A stretch of 64,000 bases of DNA from Meghimatium bilineatum (Eukaryota > Mollusca > Gastropoda > Stylommatophora > Philomycidae), in NCBI GenBank assembly GCA_034231615.1, contig CM067306.1:45452094-45516093 (forward strand). Direction: 5' to 3'. The notes below the pieces were generated by a model, which was not told where the DNA came from, did no database searches, and saw only the letters and a program-made list of their open reading frames with translations. How positions within the stretch are numbered: position 1 is the first letter of the stretch; each line of letters starts with the position of its first letter. Positions 12,175 to 26,930 of this stretch are shown here, piece by piece. A program made the translations under genes and the position numbers.

Positions 12175-12516
12175 TGTATTCAACCTTAATACTGCAGAAC
12201 ACTGGCGTATTAAACACGAATTGGGAGTATTGCAGTTTAGTACGCCAAAACTCGTTGTATTCTGGCATATTACTCACAAATTCATTGTACTGAAACTTAC
12301 TACACTTGAAGTGAGTGTATTCTGGCCCATTACACATGATTTCGTTGTATTGCACCTTAATACTGCAAAATACTGGCGTATTAAACACGAATTGGGTGTA
12401 TTGCAGTTTAGTACGCCAAAACTCGTTGTATTCTGGCATATTACTCACAAATTCATTGTACTGAAGCTTACTACACTAGAATTGAGTGTATTCTGGCCCA
12501 TTACACATGATTTCGT
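12175..12516 (+). repeat. 342-bp dimer, second copy
   Basis: It is a direct repeat of 11833-12174 at offset 342 = 2 x 171. The same doubled arrangement recurs in the next 13-mer at about 14056-14739, so the dimer duplication came before the 2223-bp duplication. Confidence 0.85.
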
Positions 12517-13955
12517 TGTATTCAACCTTAATACTGCAGAACACTGGCGTATTAAACACGAATTGGGAGTATTGCAGTTTAGTACGCCAAAACTCGTTGT
12601 ATTCTGGCATATTACTCACAAATTGTGTGTACTCAAGCTTACTACACTAGAATTGAGTGTTTTCTGGCCTATTGCACATGATTTCGTTGTACTGCAGCTT
12701 AATACGTCAGAACACTGGCGTATTACACACAAATTGGGAGTATTGCAGTTTAGTACGCCAAAACTCGTTGTATTCTGGCATATTACTCATAAATTGTGTG
12801 AACTGAAGCTTACTACACTAGAATTGAGTGTTTTCTGGCCTATTGCACATGATTTCGTTGTACTGCAGCTTAATACGTCAGAACACTGGCGTATTACACA
12901 CAAATTGGGTGTATTGCAGTTTAGTACGCCAAAACTCGTTGTATTCTGGCATATTAATCACAAATTCATTGCACTGAAGCTTACTACATTAGAATTGAGT
13001 GTATTCTAGCCTATTACACATGATTTCGTTGTAGTGCAGCTTAATACTTAAGAACTCTGGCGTATTACACACAAATTGGGTGTATTTCAGTTTAGTAAGC
13101 TAAAACTCGTTGTATTCTGGCATATTACTCACACATTGGGTGTACTGAAGCTTACTACACTAGAATTGAGTGTATTCTGGCCTATTGCACATGATTTCGT
13201 TGTACTGCAGCTTAATACGTCAGAAAACTGGCGTATTACACAAGAATTGAGTGTATTGCAGTTTAGTACGACAAAATTCGTTGTATTCTGGGATATTACT
13301 CACAAATTCATTGTACTGAAGCTTACTACACTAGAATTGAGTGTATTCTAGCCTATTACACATGATTTCGTTGTAGTGCAGCTTAATACTTCAGAACTCT
13401 GGCGTATTACACACAAATTGGGTGTATTGCAGATTAGTATTCTAAAACTCGTTGTATTCTGGCATATTACTCACAAATTCATTGTACTGAAGCTTACTAC
13501 ACTAGAAGTGAGTGTATTCTGGCCCATTACACATGATTTCGTTGTATTCAACCTTAATACTGCAGAACACTGGCGTATTAAACACGAATTGGGAGTATTG
13601 CAGTTTAGTACGCCAAAACTCGTTGTATTCTGGCATATTACTCACAAATTGTGTGTACTGAAGCTTACTACACTAAAATTGAGTGTTTTCTGGCCTATTA
13701 CATATGATTTCGTTGTTTTGCAGCTTAATACTTCAGAATACTGGCGTATTAAACACGAATTGAGAATATTGCTGTTTAGTAAGCCAAAACTCGTTGTATT
13801 CTGGGATATTACTCACAAATTCATTGTACTGAAGCTTACTACACTAGAATTGAGTGTATTCTAGCCTATTACACATGATTTCGTTGTAGTGCAGCTTAAT
13901 ACTTCAGAACTCTTGCGTATTACACACAAATTGGGTGTATTTCAGTTTGGTAAGC

Positions 13956-16077
13956 TAAAACTCGTTGTATTCTGGCATATTACTCACAAATTCATTGTAC
14001 TGAAGCTTATTACACTAGAAGTGAGTGTATTCTGGCCCATTACACATGATTTCGTTGTATTCAACCTTAATACTGCAGAACACTGGCGTATTAAACACGA
14101 ATTGGGAGTATTGCAGTTTAGTACGCCAAAACTCGTTGTATTCTGGCATATTACTCACAAATTCATTGTACTGAAACTTACTACACTTGAAGTGAGTGTA
14201 TTCTGGCCCATTACACATGATTTCGTTGTATTGCACCTTAATACTGCAAAATACTGGCGTATTAAACACGAATTGGGTGTATTGCAGTTTAGTACGCCAA
14301 AACTCGTTGTATTCTGGCATATTACTCACAAATTCATTGTACTGAAGCTTACTACACTAGAATTGAGTGTATTCTGGCCCATTACACATGATTTCGTTGT
14401 ATTCAACCTTAATACTGCAGAACACTGGCGTATTAAACACGAATTGGGAGTATTGCAGTTTAGTACGCCAAAACTCGTTGTATTCTGGCATATTACTCAC
14501 AAATTCATTGTACTGAAACTTACTACACTTGAAGTGAGTGTATTCTGGCCCATTACACATGATTTCGTTGTATTGCACCTTAATACTGCAAAATACTGGC
14601 GTATTAAACACGAATTGGGTGTATTGCAGTTTAGTACGCCAAAACTCGTTGTATTCTGGCATATTACTCACAAATTCATTGTACTGAAGCTTACTACACT
14701 AGAATTGAGTGTATTCTGGCCCATTACACATGATTTCGTTGTATTCAACCTTAATACTGCAGAACACTGGCGTATTAAACACGAATTGGGAGTATTGCAG
14801 TTTAGTACGCCAAAACTCGTTGTATTCTGGCATATTACTCACAAATTGTGTGTACTCAAGCTTACTACACTAGAATTGAGTGTTTTCTGGCCTATTGCAC
14901 ATGATTTCGTTGTACTGCAGCTTAATACGTCAGAACACTGGCGTATTACACACAAATTGGGAGTATTGCAGTTTAGTACGCCAAAACTCGTTGTATTCTG
15001 GCATATTACTCATAAATTGTGTGAACTGAAGCTTACTACACTAGAATTGAGTGTTTTCTGGCCTATTGCACATGATTTCGTTGTACTGCAGCTTAATACG
15101 TCAGAACACTGGCGTATTACACACAAATTTTGTGTATTGCAGTTTAGTACGCCAAAACTCGTTGTATTCTGGCATATTAATCACAAATTCATTGCACTGA
15201 AGCTTACTACATTAGAATTGAGTGTATTCTAGCCTATTACACATGATTTCGTTGTAGTGCAGCTTAATACTTAAGAACTCTGGCGTATTACACACAAATT
15301 GGGTGTATTTCAGTTTAGTAAGCTAAAACTCGTTGTATTCTGGCATATTACTCACACATTGGGTGTACTGAAGCTTACTACACTAGAATTGAGTGTATTC
15401 TGGCCTATTGCACATGATTTCGTTGTACTGCAGCTTAATACGTCAGAAAACTGGCGTATTACACAAGAATTGAGTGTATTGCAGTTTAGTACGACAAAAT
15501 TCGTTGTATTCTGGGATATTACTCACAAATTCATTGTACTGAAGCTTACTACACTAGAATTGAGTGTATTCTAGCCTATTACACATGATTTCGTTGTAGT
15601 GCAGCTTAATACTTCAGAACTCTGGCGTATTACACACAAATTGGGTGTATTGCAGATTAGTATTCTAAAACTCGTTGTATTCTGGCATATTACTCACAAA
15701 TTCATTGTACTGAAGCTTACTACACTAGAAGTGAGTGTATTCTGGCCCATTACACATGATTTCGTTGTATTCAACCTTAATACTGCAGAACACTGGCGTA
15801 TTAAACACGAATTGGGAGTATTGCAGTTTAGTACGCCAAAACTCGTTGTATTCTGGCATATTACTCACAAATTGTGTGTACTGAAGCTTACTACACTAAA
15901 ATTGAGTGTTTTCTGGCCTATTACATATGATTTCGTTGTTTTGCAGCTTAATACTTCAGAATACTGGCGTATTAAACACGAATTGAGAATATTGCTGTTT
16001 AGTAAGCCAAAACTCGTTGTATTCTGGGATATTACTCACAAATTCATTGTACTGAAGCTTACTACACTAGAATTGAG
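13956..16077 (+). repeat. 2223-bp tandem duplication, copy 2 (truncated)
   Basis: It starts in a hybrid A subunit: TTTGGTAAGCTAAAAC on the left is the AAGCT type, while TCACAAATTCATTG on the right is the ATTCT type. The crossover therefore lies in 13955-13988. The copy is cut short by a second crossover at 16074-16085, where CTAGAATTGAGTGTATTCT of one module continues as GGCCCATTACAC of another. Confidence 0.82.
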
Positions 16078-16085
16078 TGTATTCT
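14547..16085 (+). repeat. 1539-bp (9-monomer) tandem duplication, copy 1
   Basis: Offset 1539 = 9 x 171 matches this stretch to 16086-17624, including the TACTTAAGAACTC monomer and the GAATATTGCTGTTTAGTAAG monomer. It overlaps the end of the preceding 13-mer copy because the duplications are nested. Confidence 0.83.
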
Positions 16086-17624
16086 GGCCCATTACACATG
16101 ATTTCGTTGTATTGCACCTTAATACTGCAAAATACTGGCGTATTAAACACGAATTGGGTGTATTGCAGTTTAGTACGCCAAAACTCGTTGTATTCTGGCA
16201 TATTACTCACAAATTCATTGTACTGAAGCTTACTACACTAGAATTGAGTGTATTCTGGCCCATTACACATGATTTCGTTGTATTCAACCTTAATACTGCA
16301 GAACACTGGCGTATTAAACACGAATTGGGAGTATTGCAGTTTAGTACGCCAAAACTCGTTGTATTCTGGCATATTACTCACAAATTGTGTGTACTCAAGC
16401 TTACTACACTAGAATTGAGTGTTTTCTGGCCTATTGCACATGATTTCGTTGTACTGCAGCTTAATACGTCAGAACACTGGCGTATTACACACAAATTGGG
16501 AGTATTGCAGTTTAGTACGCCAAAACTCGTTGTATTCTGGCATATTACTCATAAATTGTGTGAACTGAAGCTTACTACACTAGAATTGAGTGTTTTCTGG
16601 CCTATTGCACATGATTTCGTTGTACTGCAGCTTAATACGTCAGAACACTGGCGTATTACACACAAATTGGGTGTATTGCAGTTTAGTACGCCAAAACTCG
16701 TTGTATTCTGGCATATTAATCACAAATTCATTGCACTGAAGCTTACTACATTAGAATTGAGTGTATTCTAGCCTATTACACATGATTTCGTTGTAGTGCA
16801 GCTTAATACTTAAGAACTCTGGCGTATTACACACAAATTGGGTGTATTTCAGTTTAGTAAGCTAAAACTCGTTGTATTCTGGCATATTACTCACACATTG
16901 GGTGTACTGAAGCTTACTACACTAGAATTGAGTGTATTCTGGCCTATTGCACATGATTTCGTTGTACTGCAGCTTAATACGTCAGAAAACTGGCGTATTA
17001 CACAAGAATTGAGTGTATTGCAGTTTAGTACGACAAAATTCGTTGTATTCTGGGATATTACTCACAAATTCATTGTACTGAAGCTTACTACACTAGAATT
17101 GAGTGTATTCTAGCCTATTACACATGATTTCGTTGTAGTGCAGCTTAATACTTCAGAACTCTGGCGTATTACACACAAATTGGGTGTATTGCAGATTAGT
17201 ATTCTAAAACTCGTTGTATTCTGGCATATTACTCACAAATTCATTGTACTGAAGCTTACTACACTAGAAGTGAGTGTATTCTGGCCCATTACACATGATT
17301 TCGTTGTATTCAACCTTAATACTGCAGAACACTGGCGTATTAAACACGAATTGGGAGTATTGCAGTTTAGTACGCCAAAACTCGTTGTATTCTGGCATAT
17401 TACTCACAAATTGTGTGTACTGAAGCTTACTACACTAAAATTGAGTGTTTTCTGGCCTATTACATATGATTTCGTTGTTTTGCAGCTTAATACTTCAGAA
17501 TACTGGCGTATTAAACACGAATTGAGAATATTGCTGTTTAGTAAGCCAAAACTCGTTGTATTCTGGGATATTACTCACAAATTCATTGTACTGAAGCTTA
17601 CTACACTAGAATTGAGTGTATTCT
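16086..17624 (+). repeat. 1539-bp tandem duplication, copy 2
   Basis: It is the second copy of 14547-16085, with the junction resolved to 16074-16085. One private difference is AAATTTTGTG near 15125 in copy 1 against AAATTGGGTG in copy 2. Confidence 0.83.
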
Positions 17625-18211
17625 AGCCTATTACACATGATTTCGTTGTAGTGCAGCTTAATACTTCAGAACTCTTGCGTATTACACACAAATTGGGTGT
17701 ATTTCAGTTTAGTAAGCTAAAACTCGTTGTATTCTGGCATATTACTCACACATTGGGTGTACTGAAGCTTACTACACTAGAATTGAGTGTATTCTGGCCT
17801 ATTGCACATGATTTCGTTGTACTGCAGCTTAATACGTCAGAAAACTGGCGTATTACACAAGAATTGAGTGTATTGCAGTTTAGTACGACAAAATCCGTTG
17901 TATTCTGGCATATTACTCACAAATTCATTGTACTGAAGCTTACTACACTAGAAGTGAGTGTATTCTGGCCCATTACACATGATTTCGTTGTATTCAACCT
18001 TAATACTGCAGAACACTGGCGTATTAAACACGAATTGGGAGTATTGCAGTTTAGTACGCCAAAACTCGTTGTATTCTGGCATATTACTCACAAATTGTGT
18101 GTACTGAAGCTTACTACACTAGAATTGAGTGTTTTCTGGCCTATTGCACATGATTTCGTTGTACTGCAGCTTAATACGTCAGAACACTGGCGTATTACAC
18201 ACAAATTGGGA

Positions 18212-19750
18212 GTATTGCAGTTTAGTACGCCAAAACTCGTTGTATTCTGGCATATTACTCATAAATTGTGTGAACTGAAGCTTACTACACTAGAATTGAG
18301 TGTTTTCTGGCCTATTGCACATGATTTCGTTGTACTGCAGCTTAATACGTCAGAACACTGGCGTATTACACACAAATTGGGTGTATTGCAGTTTAGTACG
18401 CCAAAACTCGTTGTATTCTGGCATATTAATCACAAATTCATTGCACTGAAGCATACTACATTAGAATTGAGTGTATTCTAGCCTATTACACATGATTTCG
18501 TTGTAGTGCAGCTTAATACTTCAGAACTCTGGCGTATTACACACAAATTGGGTGTATTTCAGTTTTGTAAGCTAAAACTCGTTGTATTCTGGCATATTAC
18601 TCACACATTGGGTGTACTGAAGCTTACTACACTAGAATTGAGTGTATTCTGGCCTATTGCACATGATTTCGTTGTACTGCAGCTTAATACGTCAGAAAAC
18701 TGGCGTATTACACAAGAATTGAGTGTATTGCAGTTTAGTACGACAAAATTCGTTGTATTCTGGGATATTACTCACAAATTCATTGTACTGAAGCTTACTA
18801 CACTAGAATTGAGTGTATTCTAGCCTATTGCACATGATTTCGTTGTACTGCAGCTTAATACGTCAGAACACTGGCGTATTACACACAAATTGGGTGTATT
18901 GCAGTTTAGTACGCCAAAACCCGTTGTATTCTGGCATATTACTCACAAATTGGGTGTACTGAAGCTTACTACACTAGAATTGAGTGTATTCTGGCCTATT
19001 ACACATGATTTCGTTGTATTGCAGCTTAATACTTCAGAACACTGGCGTTTTAAACACGAATTGGGAGTATTGCAGTTTAGTACGCCAAAACTCGTTGTAT
19101 TCTGGCATATTACTCACAAATTGTGTGAACTGAAGCTTACTACACTAGAATTGAGTGTTTTCTGGCCTATTGCACATGATTTCGTTGTACTGCAGCTTAA
19201 TACGTCAGAACACTGGCGTATTACACACAAATTGGGTGTATTGCAGTTTAGTACGCCAAAACTCGTTGTATTCTGGCATATTACTCACAAATTCATTGTA
19301 CTGAAGCTTACTACACTAGAATTGAGTGTATTCTAGCCTATTACACATGATTTCGTTGTAGTGCAGCTTAATACTTCAGAACTCTGGCGTATTACACACA
19401 AATTGGGTGTATTGCAGATTAGTACGCCAAAACCCGTTGTATTCTGGCATATTACTCACAAATTGGGTGTACTGAAGCTTACTACACTAGAATTGAGTGT
19501 ATTCTGGCCTATTACACATGATTTCGTTGTATTGCAGCTTAATACTTCAGAACACTGGCGTTTTAAACACGAATTGGGAGTATTGCAGTTTAGTACGCCA
19601 AAACTCGTTGTATTCTGGCATATTACTCACAAATTGTGTGAACTGAAGCTTACTACACTAGAATTGAGTGTTTTCTGGCCTATTGCACATGATTTCGTTG
19701 TACTGCAGCTTAATACGTCAGAACACTGGCGTATTACACACAAATTGGGT
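18212..19750 (+). repeat. 1539-bp (9-monomer) tandem duplication, copy 1 (right pair)
   Basis: A second, unrelated 9-mer duplication; its partner is 19751-21289. Markers are GAAGCATACT near 18450, CAGTTTTGTAAGC near 18560, and the chimeric GCAGATTAGTACGCC A subunit at 19414-19428. Confidence 0.83.
19408..19467 (+). repeat. Chimeric A subunit (GCAGATT left half, ACGCCAAAACCCG right half)
   Basis: GCAGATTAGTA normally continues as TTCTAAAAC, and ACGCCAAAACCCG normally follows GCAGTTTAGT. Here the two are joined, with the crossover inside TTAGTA (19419-19424). The same chimera recurs near 20957, 21299, 21984, 27111, 27453 and 28138, so it was made once and then amplified. Confidence 0.85.
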
Positions 19751-21289
19751 GTATTGCAGTTTAGTACGCCAAAACTCGTTGTATTCTGGCATATTACTCA
19801 TAAATTGTGTGAACTGAAGCTTACTACACTAGAATTGAGTGTTTTCTGGCCTATTGCACATGATTTCGTTGTACTGCAGCTTAATACGTCAGAACACTGG
19901 CGTATTACACACAAATTGGGTGTATTGCAGTTTAGTACGCCAAAACTCGTTGTATTCTGGCATATTAATCACAAATTCATTGCACTGAAGCATACTACAT
20001 TAGAATTGAGTGTATTCTAGCCTATTACACATGATTTCGTTGTAGTGCAGCTTAATACTTCAGAACTCTGGCGTATTACACACAAATTGGGTGTATTTCA
20101 GTTTTGTAAGCTAAAACTCGTTGTATTCTGGCATATTACTCACACATTGGGTGTACTGAAGCTTACTACACTAGAATTGAGTGTATTCTGGCCTATTGCA
20201 CATGATTTCGTTGTACTGCAGCTTAATACGTCAGAAAACTGGCGTATTACACAAGAATTGAGTGTATTGCAGTTTAGTACGACAAAATTCGTTGTATTCT
20301 GGGATATTACTCACAAATTCATTGTACTGAAGCTTACTACACTAGAATTGAGTGTATTCTAGCCTATTGCACATGATTTCGTTGTACTGCAGCTTAATAC
20401 GTCAGAACACTGGCGTATTACACACAAATTGGGTGTATTGCAGTTTAGTACGCCAAAACCCGTTGTATTCTGGCATATTACTCACAAATTGGGTGTACTG
20501 AAGCTTACTACACTAGAATTGAGTGTATTCTGGCCTATTACACATGATTTCGTTGTATTGCAGCTTAATACTTCAGAACACTGGCGTTTTAAACACGAAT
20601 TGGGAGTATTGCAGTTTAGTACGCCAAAACTCGTTGTATTCTGGCATATTACTCACAAATTGTGTGAACTGAAGCTTACTACACTAGAATTGAGTGTTTT
20701 CTGGCCTATTGCACATGATTTCGTTGTACTGCAGCTTAATACGTCAGAACACTGGCGTATTACACACAAATTGGGTGTATTGCAGTTTAGTACGCCAAAA
20801 CTCGTTGTATTCTGGCATATTACTCACAAATTCATTGTACTGAAGCTTACTACACTAGAATTGAGTGTATTCTAGCCTATTACACATGATTTCGTTGTAG
20901 TGCAGCTTAATACTTCAGAACTCTGGCGTATTACACACAAATTGGGTGTATTGCAGATTAGTACGCCAAAACCCGTTGTATTCTGGCATATTACTCACAA
21001 ATTGGGTGTACTGAAGCTTACTACACTAGAATTGAGTGTATTCTGGCCTATTACACATGATTTCGTTGTATTGCAGCTTAATACTTCAGAACACTGGCGT
21101 TTTAAACACGAATTGGGAGTATTGCAGTTTAGTACGCCAAAACTCGTTGTATTCTGGCATATTACTCACAAATTGTGTGAACTGAAGCTTACTACACTAG
21201 AATTGAGTGTTTTCTGGCCTATTGCACATGATTTCGTTGTACTGCAGCTTAATACGTCAGAACACTGGCGTATTACACACAAATTGGGT
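19751..21289 (+). repeat. 1539-bp tandem duplication, copy 2 (right pair)
   Basis: It repeats 18212-19750 in order. Left homology begins after GGGT/GGGA at about 19751 and right homology ends at about 21298, where GCAGTTT becomes GCAGATT. Confidence 0.83.
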
Positions 21290-24200
21290 GTATTGCAGAT
21301 TAGTACGCCAAAACCCGTTGTATTCTGGCATATTACTCACAAATTGGGTGTACTGAAGCTTACTACACTAGAATTGAGTGTATTCTGGCCTATTACACAT
21401 GATTTCGTTGTATTGCAGCTTAATACTTCAGAACACTGGCGTTTTAAACACGAATTGGGAGTATTGCAGTTTAGTACGCCAAAACTCGTTGTATTCTGGC
21501 ATATTACTCACAAATTGTGTGAACTGAAGCTTACTACACTAGAATTGAGTGTTTTCTGGCCTATTGCACATGATTTCGTTGTACTGCAGCTTAATACGTC
21601 AGAACACTGGCGTATTACACACAAATTGGGTGTATTGCAGTTTAGTACGCCAAAACTCGTTGTATTCTGGCATATTACTCACAAATTCATTGTACTGAAG
21701 CTTACTACACTAGAATTGAGTGTATTCTAGCCTATTGCACATGATTTCGTTGTACTGCAGCTTAATACGTCAGAACACTGGCGTATTACACACAAATTGG
21801 GTGTATTGCAGTTTAGTACGCCAAAACTCGTTGTATTCTGGCATATTACTCACAAATTCATTGTACTGAAGCTTACTACACTAGAATTGAGTGTATTCTA
21901 GCCTATTACACATGATTTCGTTGTAGTGCAGCTTAATACTTCAGAACTCTGGCGTATTACACACAAATTGGGTGTATTGCAGATTAGTACGCCAAAACCC
22001 GTTGTATTCTGGCATATTACTCACAAATTGGGTGTACTGAAGCTTACTACACTAGAATTGAGTGTATTCTGGCCTATTACACATGATTTCGTTGTATTGC
22101 AGCTTAATACTTCAGAACACTGGCGTTTTAAACACGAATTGGGAGTATTGCAGTTTAGTACGCCAAAACTCGTTGTATTCTGGCATATTACTCACAAATT
22201 GTGTGAACTGAAGCTTACTACACTAGAATTGAGTGTTTTCTGGCCTATTGCACATGATTTCGTTGTACTGCAGCTTAATACGTCAGAACACTGGCGTATT
22301 ACACACAAATTGGGTGTATTGCAGTTTAGTACGCCAAAACTCGTTGTATTCTGGCATATTACTCACAAATTCATTGTACTGAAGCTTACTACACTAGAAT
22401 TGAGTGTATTCTAGCCTATTACACATGATTTCGTTGTAGTGCAGCTTAATACTTCAGAACTCTGGCGTATTACACACAAATTGGGTGTATTGCAGATTAG
22501 TATTCTAAAACTCGTTGTATTCTGGCATATTACTCACAAATTCATTGTACTGAAGCTTACTACACTAGAAGTGAGTGTATTCTGGCCCATTACACATGAT
22601 TTCGTTGTTTTCAACCTTAATACTGCAGAACACTGGCGTATTAAACACGAATTGGGAGTATTGCAGTTTAGTACGCCAAAACTCGTTGTATTCTGGCATA
22701 TTACTCACAAATTCATTGTACTGAAGCTTACTACACTAGAGGTGAGTGTATTCTGGCCCATTACACATGATTTCGTTGTATTGCACCTTAATACTGCAGA
22801 ACACTGGCGTATTAAACACCAATTGGGTGTATTGCAGTTTAGTACGCCAAAACTCGTTGTATTCTGGCATATTAATCACAAATTCATTGCACTGAAGCTT
22901 ACTACATTAGAATTGAGTGTATTCTAGCCTATTACACATGATTTCGTTGTAGTGCAGCTTAATACTTCAGAACTCTGGCGTATTACACACAAATTGGGTG
23001 TATTTCAGTTTAGTACGCCAAAACTCGTTGTATTCTGGCATATTAATCACAAATTCATTGCACTGAAGCTTACTACATTAGAATTGAGTGTATTCTAGCC
23101 TATTACACATGATTTCGTTGTAGTGCAGCTTAATACTTCAGAACTCTGGCGTATTACACACAAATTGGGTGTATTTCAGTTTAGTAAGCTAAAACTCGTT
23201 GTATTCTGGCATATTACTCACACATTGGGTGTACTGAAGCTTACTACACTAGAATTGAGTGTATTCTGGCCTATTGCACATGATTTCGTTGTACTGCAGC
23301 TTAATACGTCAGAAAACTGGCGTATTACACAAGAATTGAGTGTATTGCAGTTTAGTACGACAAAATTCGTTGTATTCTGGGATATTACTCACAAATTCAT
23401 TGTACTGAAGCTTACTACACTAGAATTGAGTGTATTCTAGCCTATTACACATGATTTCGTTGTAGTGCAGCTTAATACTTCAGAACTGGCGTATTACACA
23501 CAAATTGGGTGTATTGCAGATTAGTATTCTAAAACTCGTTGTATTCTGGCATATTACTCACAAATTCATTGTAATGAAGCTTATTACACTAGAAGTGAGT
23601 GTATTCTGGCCCATTACACATGATTTCGTTGTATTCAACCTTAATACTGCAGAACACTGGCGTATTAAACACGAATTGGGAGTATTGCAGTTTAGTACGC
23701 CAAAACTCGTTGTATTCTGGCATATTACTCACAAATTCATTGTACTGAAACTTACTACACTTGAAGTGAGTGTATTCTGGCCCATTACACATGATTTCGT
23801 TGTATTGCACCTTAATACTGCAAAATACTGGCGTATTAAACACGAATTGGGTGTATTGCAGTTTAGTACGCCAAAACTCGTTGTATTCTGGCATATTACT
23901 CACAAATTCATTGTACTGAAGCTTACTACACTAGAATTGAGTGTATTCTGGCCCATTACACATGATTTCGTTGTATTCAACCTTAATACTGCAGAACACT
24001 GCCGTATTAAACACGAATTGGGAGTATTGCAGTTTAGTACGCCAAAACTCGTTGTATTCTGGCATATTACTCACAAATTGTGTGTACTCAAGCTTACTAC
24101 ACTAGAATTGAGTGTTTTCTGGCCTATTGCACATGATTTCGTTGTACTGCAGCTTAATACGTCAGAACACTGGCGTATTACACACAAATTGGGAGTATTG

Positions 24201-26930
24201 CAGTTTAGTACGCCAAAACTCGTTGTATTCTGGCATATTACTCATAAATTGTGTGAACTGAAGCTTACTACACTAGAATTGAGTGTTTTCTGGCCTATTG
24301 CACATGATTTCGTTGTACTGCAGCTTAATACGTCAGAACACTGGCGTATTACACACAAATTGGGTGTATTGCAGTTTAGTACGCCAAAACTCGTTGTATT
24401 CTGGCATATTAATCACAAATTCATTGCACTGAAGCATACTACATTAGAATTGAGTGTATTCTAGCCTATTACACATGATTTCGTTGTAGTGCAGCTTAAT
24501 ACTTAAGAACTCTGGCGTATTACACACAAATTGGGTGTATTTCAGTTTAGTAAGCTAAAACTCGTTGTATTCTGGCATATTACTCACACATTGGGTGTAC
24601 TGAAGCTTACTACACTAGAATTGAGTGTATTCTGGCCTATTGCACATGATTTCGTTGTACTGCAGCTTAATACGTCAGAAAACTGGCGTATTACACAAGA
24701 ATTGAGTGTATTGCAGTTTAGTACGACAAAATTCGTTGTATTCTGGGATATTACTCACAAATTCATTGTACTGAAGCTTACTACACTAGAATTGAGTGTA
24801 TTCTAGCCTATTACACATGATTTCGTTGTAGTGCAGCTTAATACTTCAGAACTCTGGCGTATTACACACAAATTGGGTGTATTGCAGATTAGTATTCTAA
24901 ATCTCGTTGTATTCTGGCATATTACTCACAAATTCATTGTTCTGAAGCTTACTACACTAGAAGTGAGTGTATTCTGGCCCATTACACATGATTTCGTTGT
25001 ATTCAACCTTAATACTGCAGAACACTGGCGTATTAAACACGAATTGGGAGTATTGCAGTTTAGTACGCCAAAACTCGTTGTATTCTGGCATATTACTCAC
25101 AAATTGTGTGTACTGAAGCTTACTACACTAAAATTGAGTGTTTTCTGGCCTATTGCACATGATTTCGTTGTACTGCAGCTTAATACGTCAGAACACTGGC
25201 GTATTACACACAAATTGGGTGTATTGCAGTTTAGTACGCCAAAACTCGTTGTATTCTGGCATATTACTAACAAATTCATTGTACTGAAGCTTACTACACT
25301 AGAATTGAGTGTATTCTAGCCTATTACACATGATTTCGTTGTAGTGCAGCTTAATACTTCAGAACTCTGGCGTATTACACACAAATTGGGTGTATTGCAG
25401 ATTAGTATTCTAAAACTCGTTGTATTCTGGCATATTACTCACAAATTCATTGTACTGAAGCTTACTACACTAGAAGTGAGTGTATTCTGGCCCATTACAC
25501 ATGATTTCGTTGTTTTCAACCTTAATACTGCAGAACACTGGCGTATTAAACACGAATTGGGAGTATTGCAGTTTAGTACGCCAAAACTCGTTGTATTCTG
25601 GCATATTACTCACAAATTCATTGTACTGAAGCTTACTACACTAGAGGTGAGTGTATTCTGGCCCATTACACATGATTTCGTTGTATTGCACCTTAATACT
25701 GCAGAACACTGGCGTATTAAACACCAATTGGGTGTATTGCAGTTTAGTACGCCAAAACTCGTTGTATTCTGGCATATTAATCACAAATTCATTGCACTGA
25801 AGCTTACTACATTAGAATTGAGTGTATTCTAGCCTATTACACATGATTTCGTTGTAGTGCAGCTTAATACTTCAGAACTCTGGCGTATTACACACAAATT
25901 GGGTGTATTTCAGTTTAGTACGCCAAAACTCGTTGTATTCTGGCATATTAATCACAAATTCATTGCACTGAAGCTTACTACATTAGAATTGAGTGTATTC
26001 TAGCCTATTACACATGATTTCGTTGTAGTGCAGCTTAATACTTCAGAACTCTGGCGTATTACACACAAATTGGGTGTATTTCAGTTTAGTAAGCTAAAAC
26101 TCGTTGTATTCTGGCATATTACTCACACATTGGGTGTACTGAAGCTTACTACACTAGAATTGAGTGTATTCTGGCCTATTGCACATGATTTCGTTGTACT
26201 GCAGCTTAATACGTCAGAAAACTGGCGTATTACACAAGAATTGAGTGTATTGCAGTTTAGTACGACAAAATTCGTTGTATTCTGGGATATTACTCACAAA
26301 TTCATTGTACTGAAGCTTACTACACTAGAATTGAGTGTATTCTAGCCTATTACACATGATTTCGTTGTAGTGCAGCTTAATACTTCAGAACTCTGGCGTA
26401 TTACACACAAATTGGGTGTATTGCAGATTAGTAGTCTAAAACTCGTTGTATTCTGGCATATTACTCACAAATTCATTGTAATGAAGCTTATTACACTAGA
26501 AGTGAGTGTATTCTGGCCCATTACACATGATTTCGTTGTATTCAACCTTAATACTGCAGAACACTGGCGTATTAAACACGAATTGGGAGTATTGCAGTTT
26601 AGTACGCCAAAACTCGTTGTATTCTGGCATATTACTCACAAATTCATTGTACTGAAACTTACTACACTTGAAGTGAGTGTATTCTGGCCCATTACACATG
26701 ATTTCGTTGTATTGCACCTTAATACTGCAAAATACTGGCGTATTAAACACGAATTGGGTGTATTGCAGTTTAGTACGCCAAAACTCGTTGTATTCTGGCA
26801 TATTACTCACAAATTCATTGTACTGAAGCTTACTACACTAGAATTGAGTGTATTCTGGCCCATTACACATGATTTCGTTGTATTCAACCTTAATACTGCA
26901 GAACACTGGCGTATTAAACACGAATTGGGA
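20777..26930 (+). repeat. 6154-bp (36-monomer) tandem duplication, copy 1
   Basis: Offset 6154 = 36 x 171 - 2. Rare variants recur exactly 6154 bp later: the GAACTGGCG 2-bp deletion (23484), GTAATGAAGC (near 23572), CACTGCCG (near 23999), CTAAATCTCG with GTTCTGAAG (near 24896 and 24940), TACTAACAAATTC (near 25264) and AGTAGTCTAAAAC (near 26430). The conceptual translations of all ten comparable frames are identical between the copies. It contains an internal 2905-bp (17 x 171 - 2) repetition from 22439 to 25344. Confidence 0.92.
23484..23490 (+). other. 2-bp deletion (CT) in subunit C
   Basis: GAACTGGCG stands in place of GAACTCTGGCG. It shifts the monomer phase by two and is repeated at 29638-29644 in the second copy of the 6154-bp duplication. 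The CTCT context fits replication slippage. Confidence 0.93.

Larger units (their letters stand above)
11733..13955 (+). repeat. 2223-bp (13-monomer) tandem duplication, copy 1
   Basis: Offset 2223 = 13 x 171 links this unit to the one starting near 13956. It carries the doubled 342-bp dimer, a TACTTAAGAACTC monomer near 13043 and the TTACATATGATTTC variant near 13698. Confidence 0.85.
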
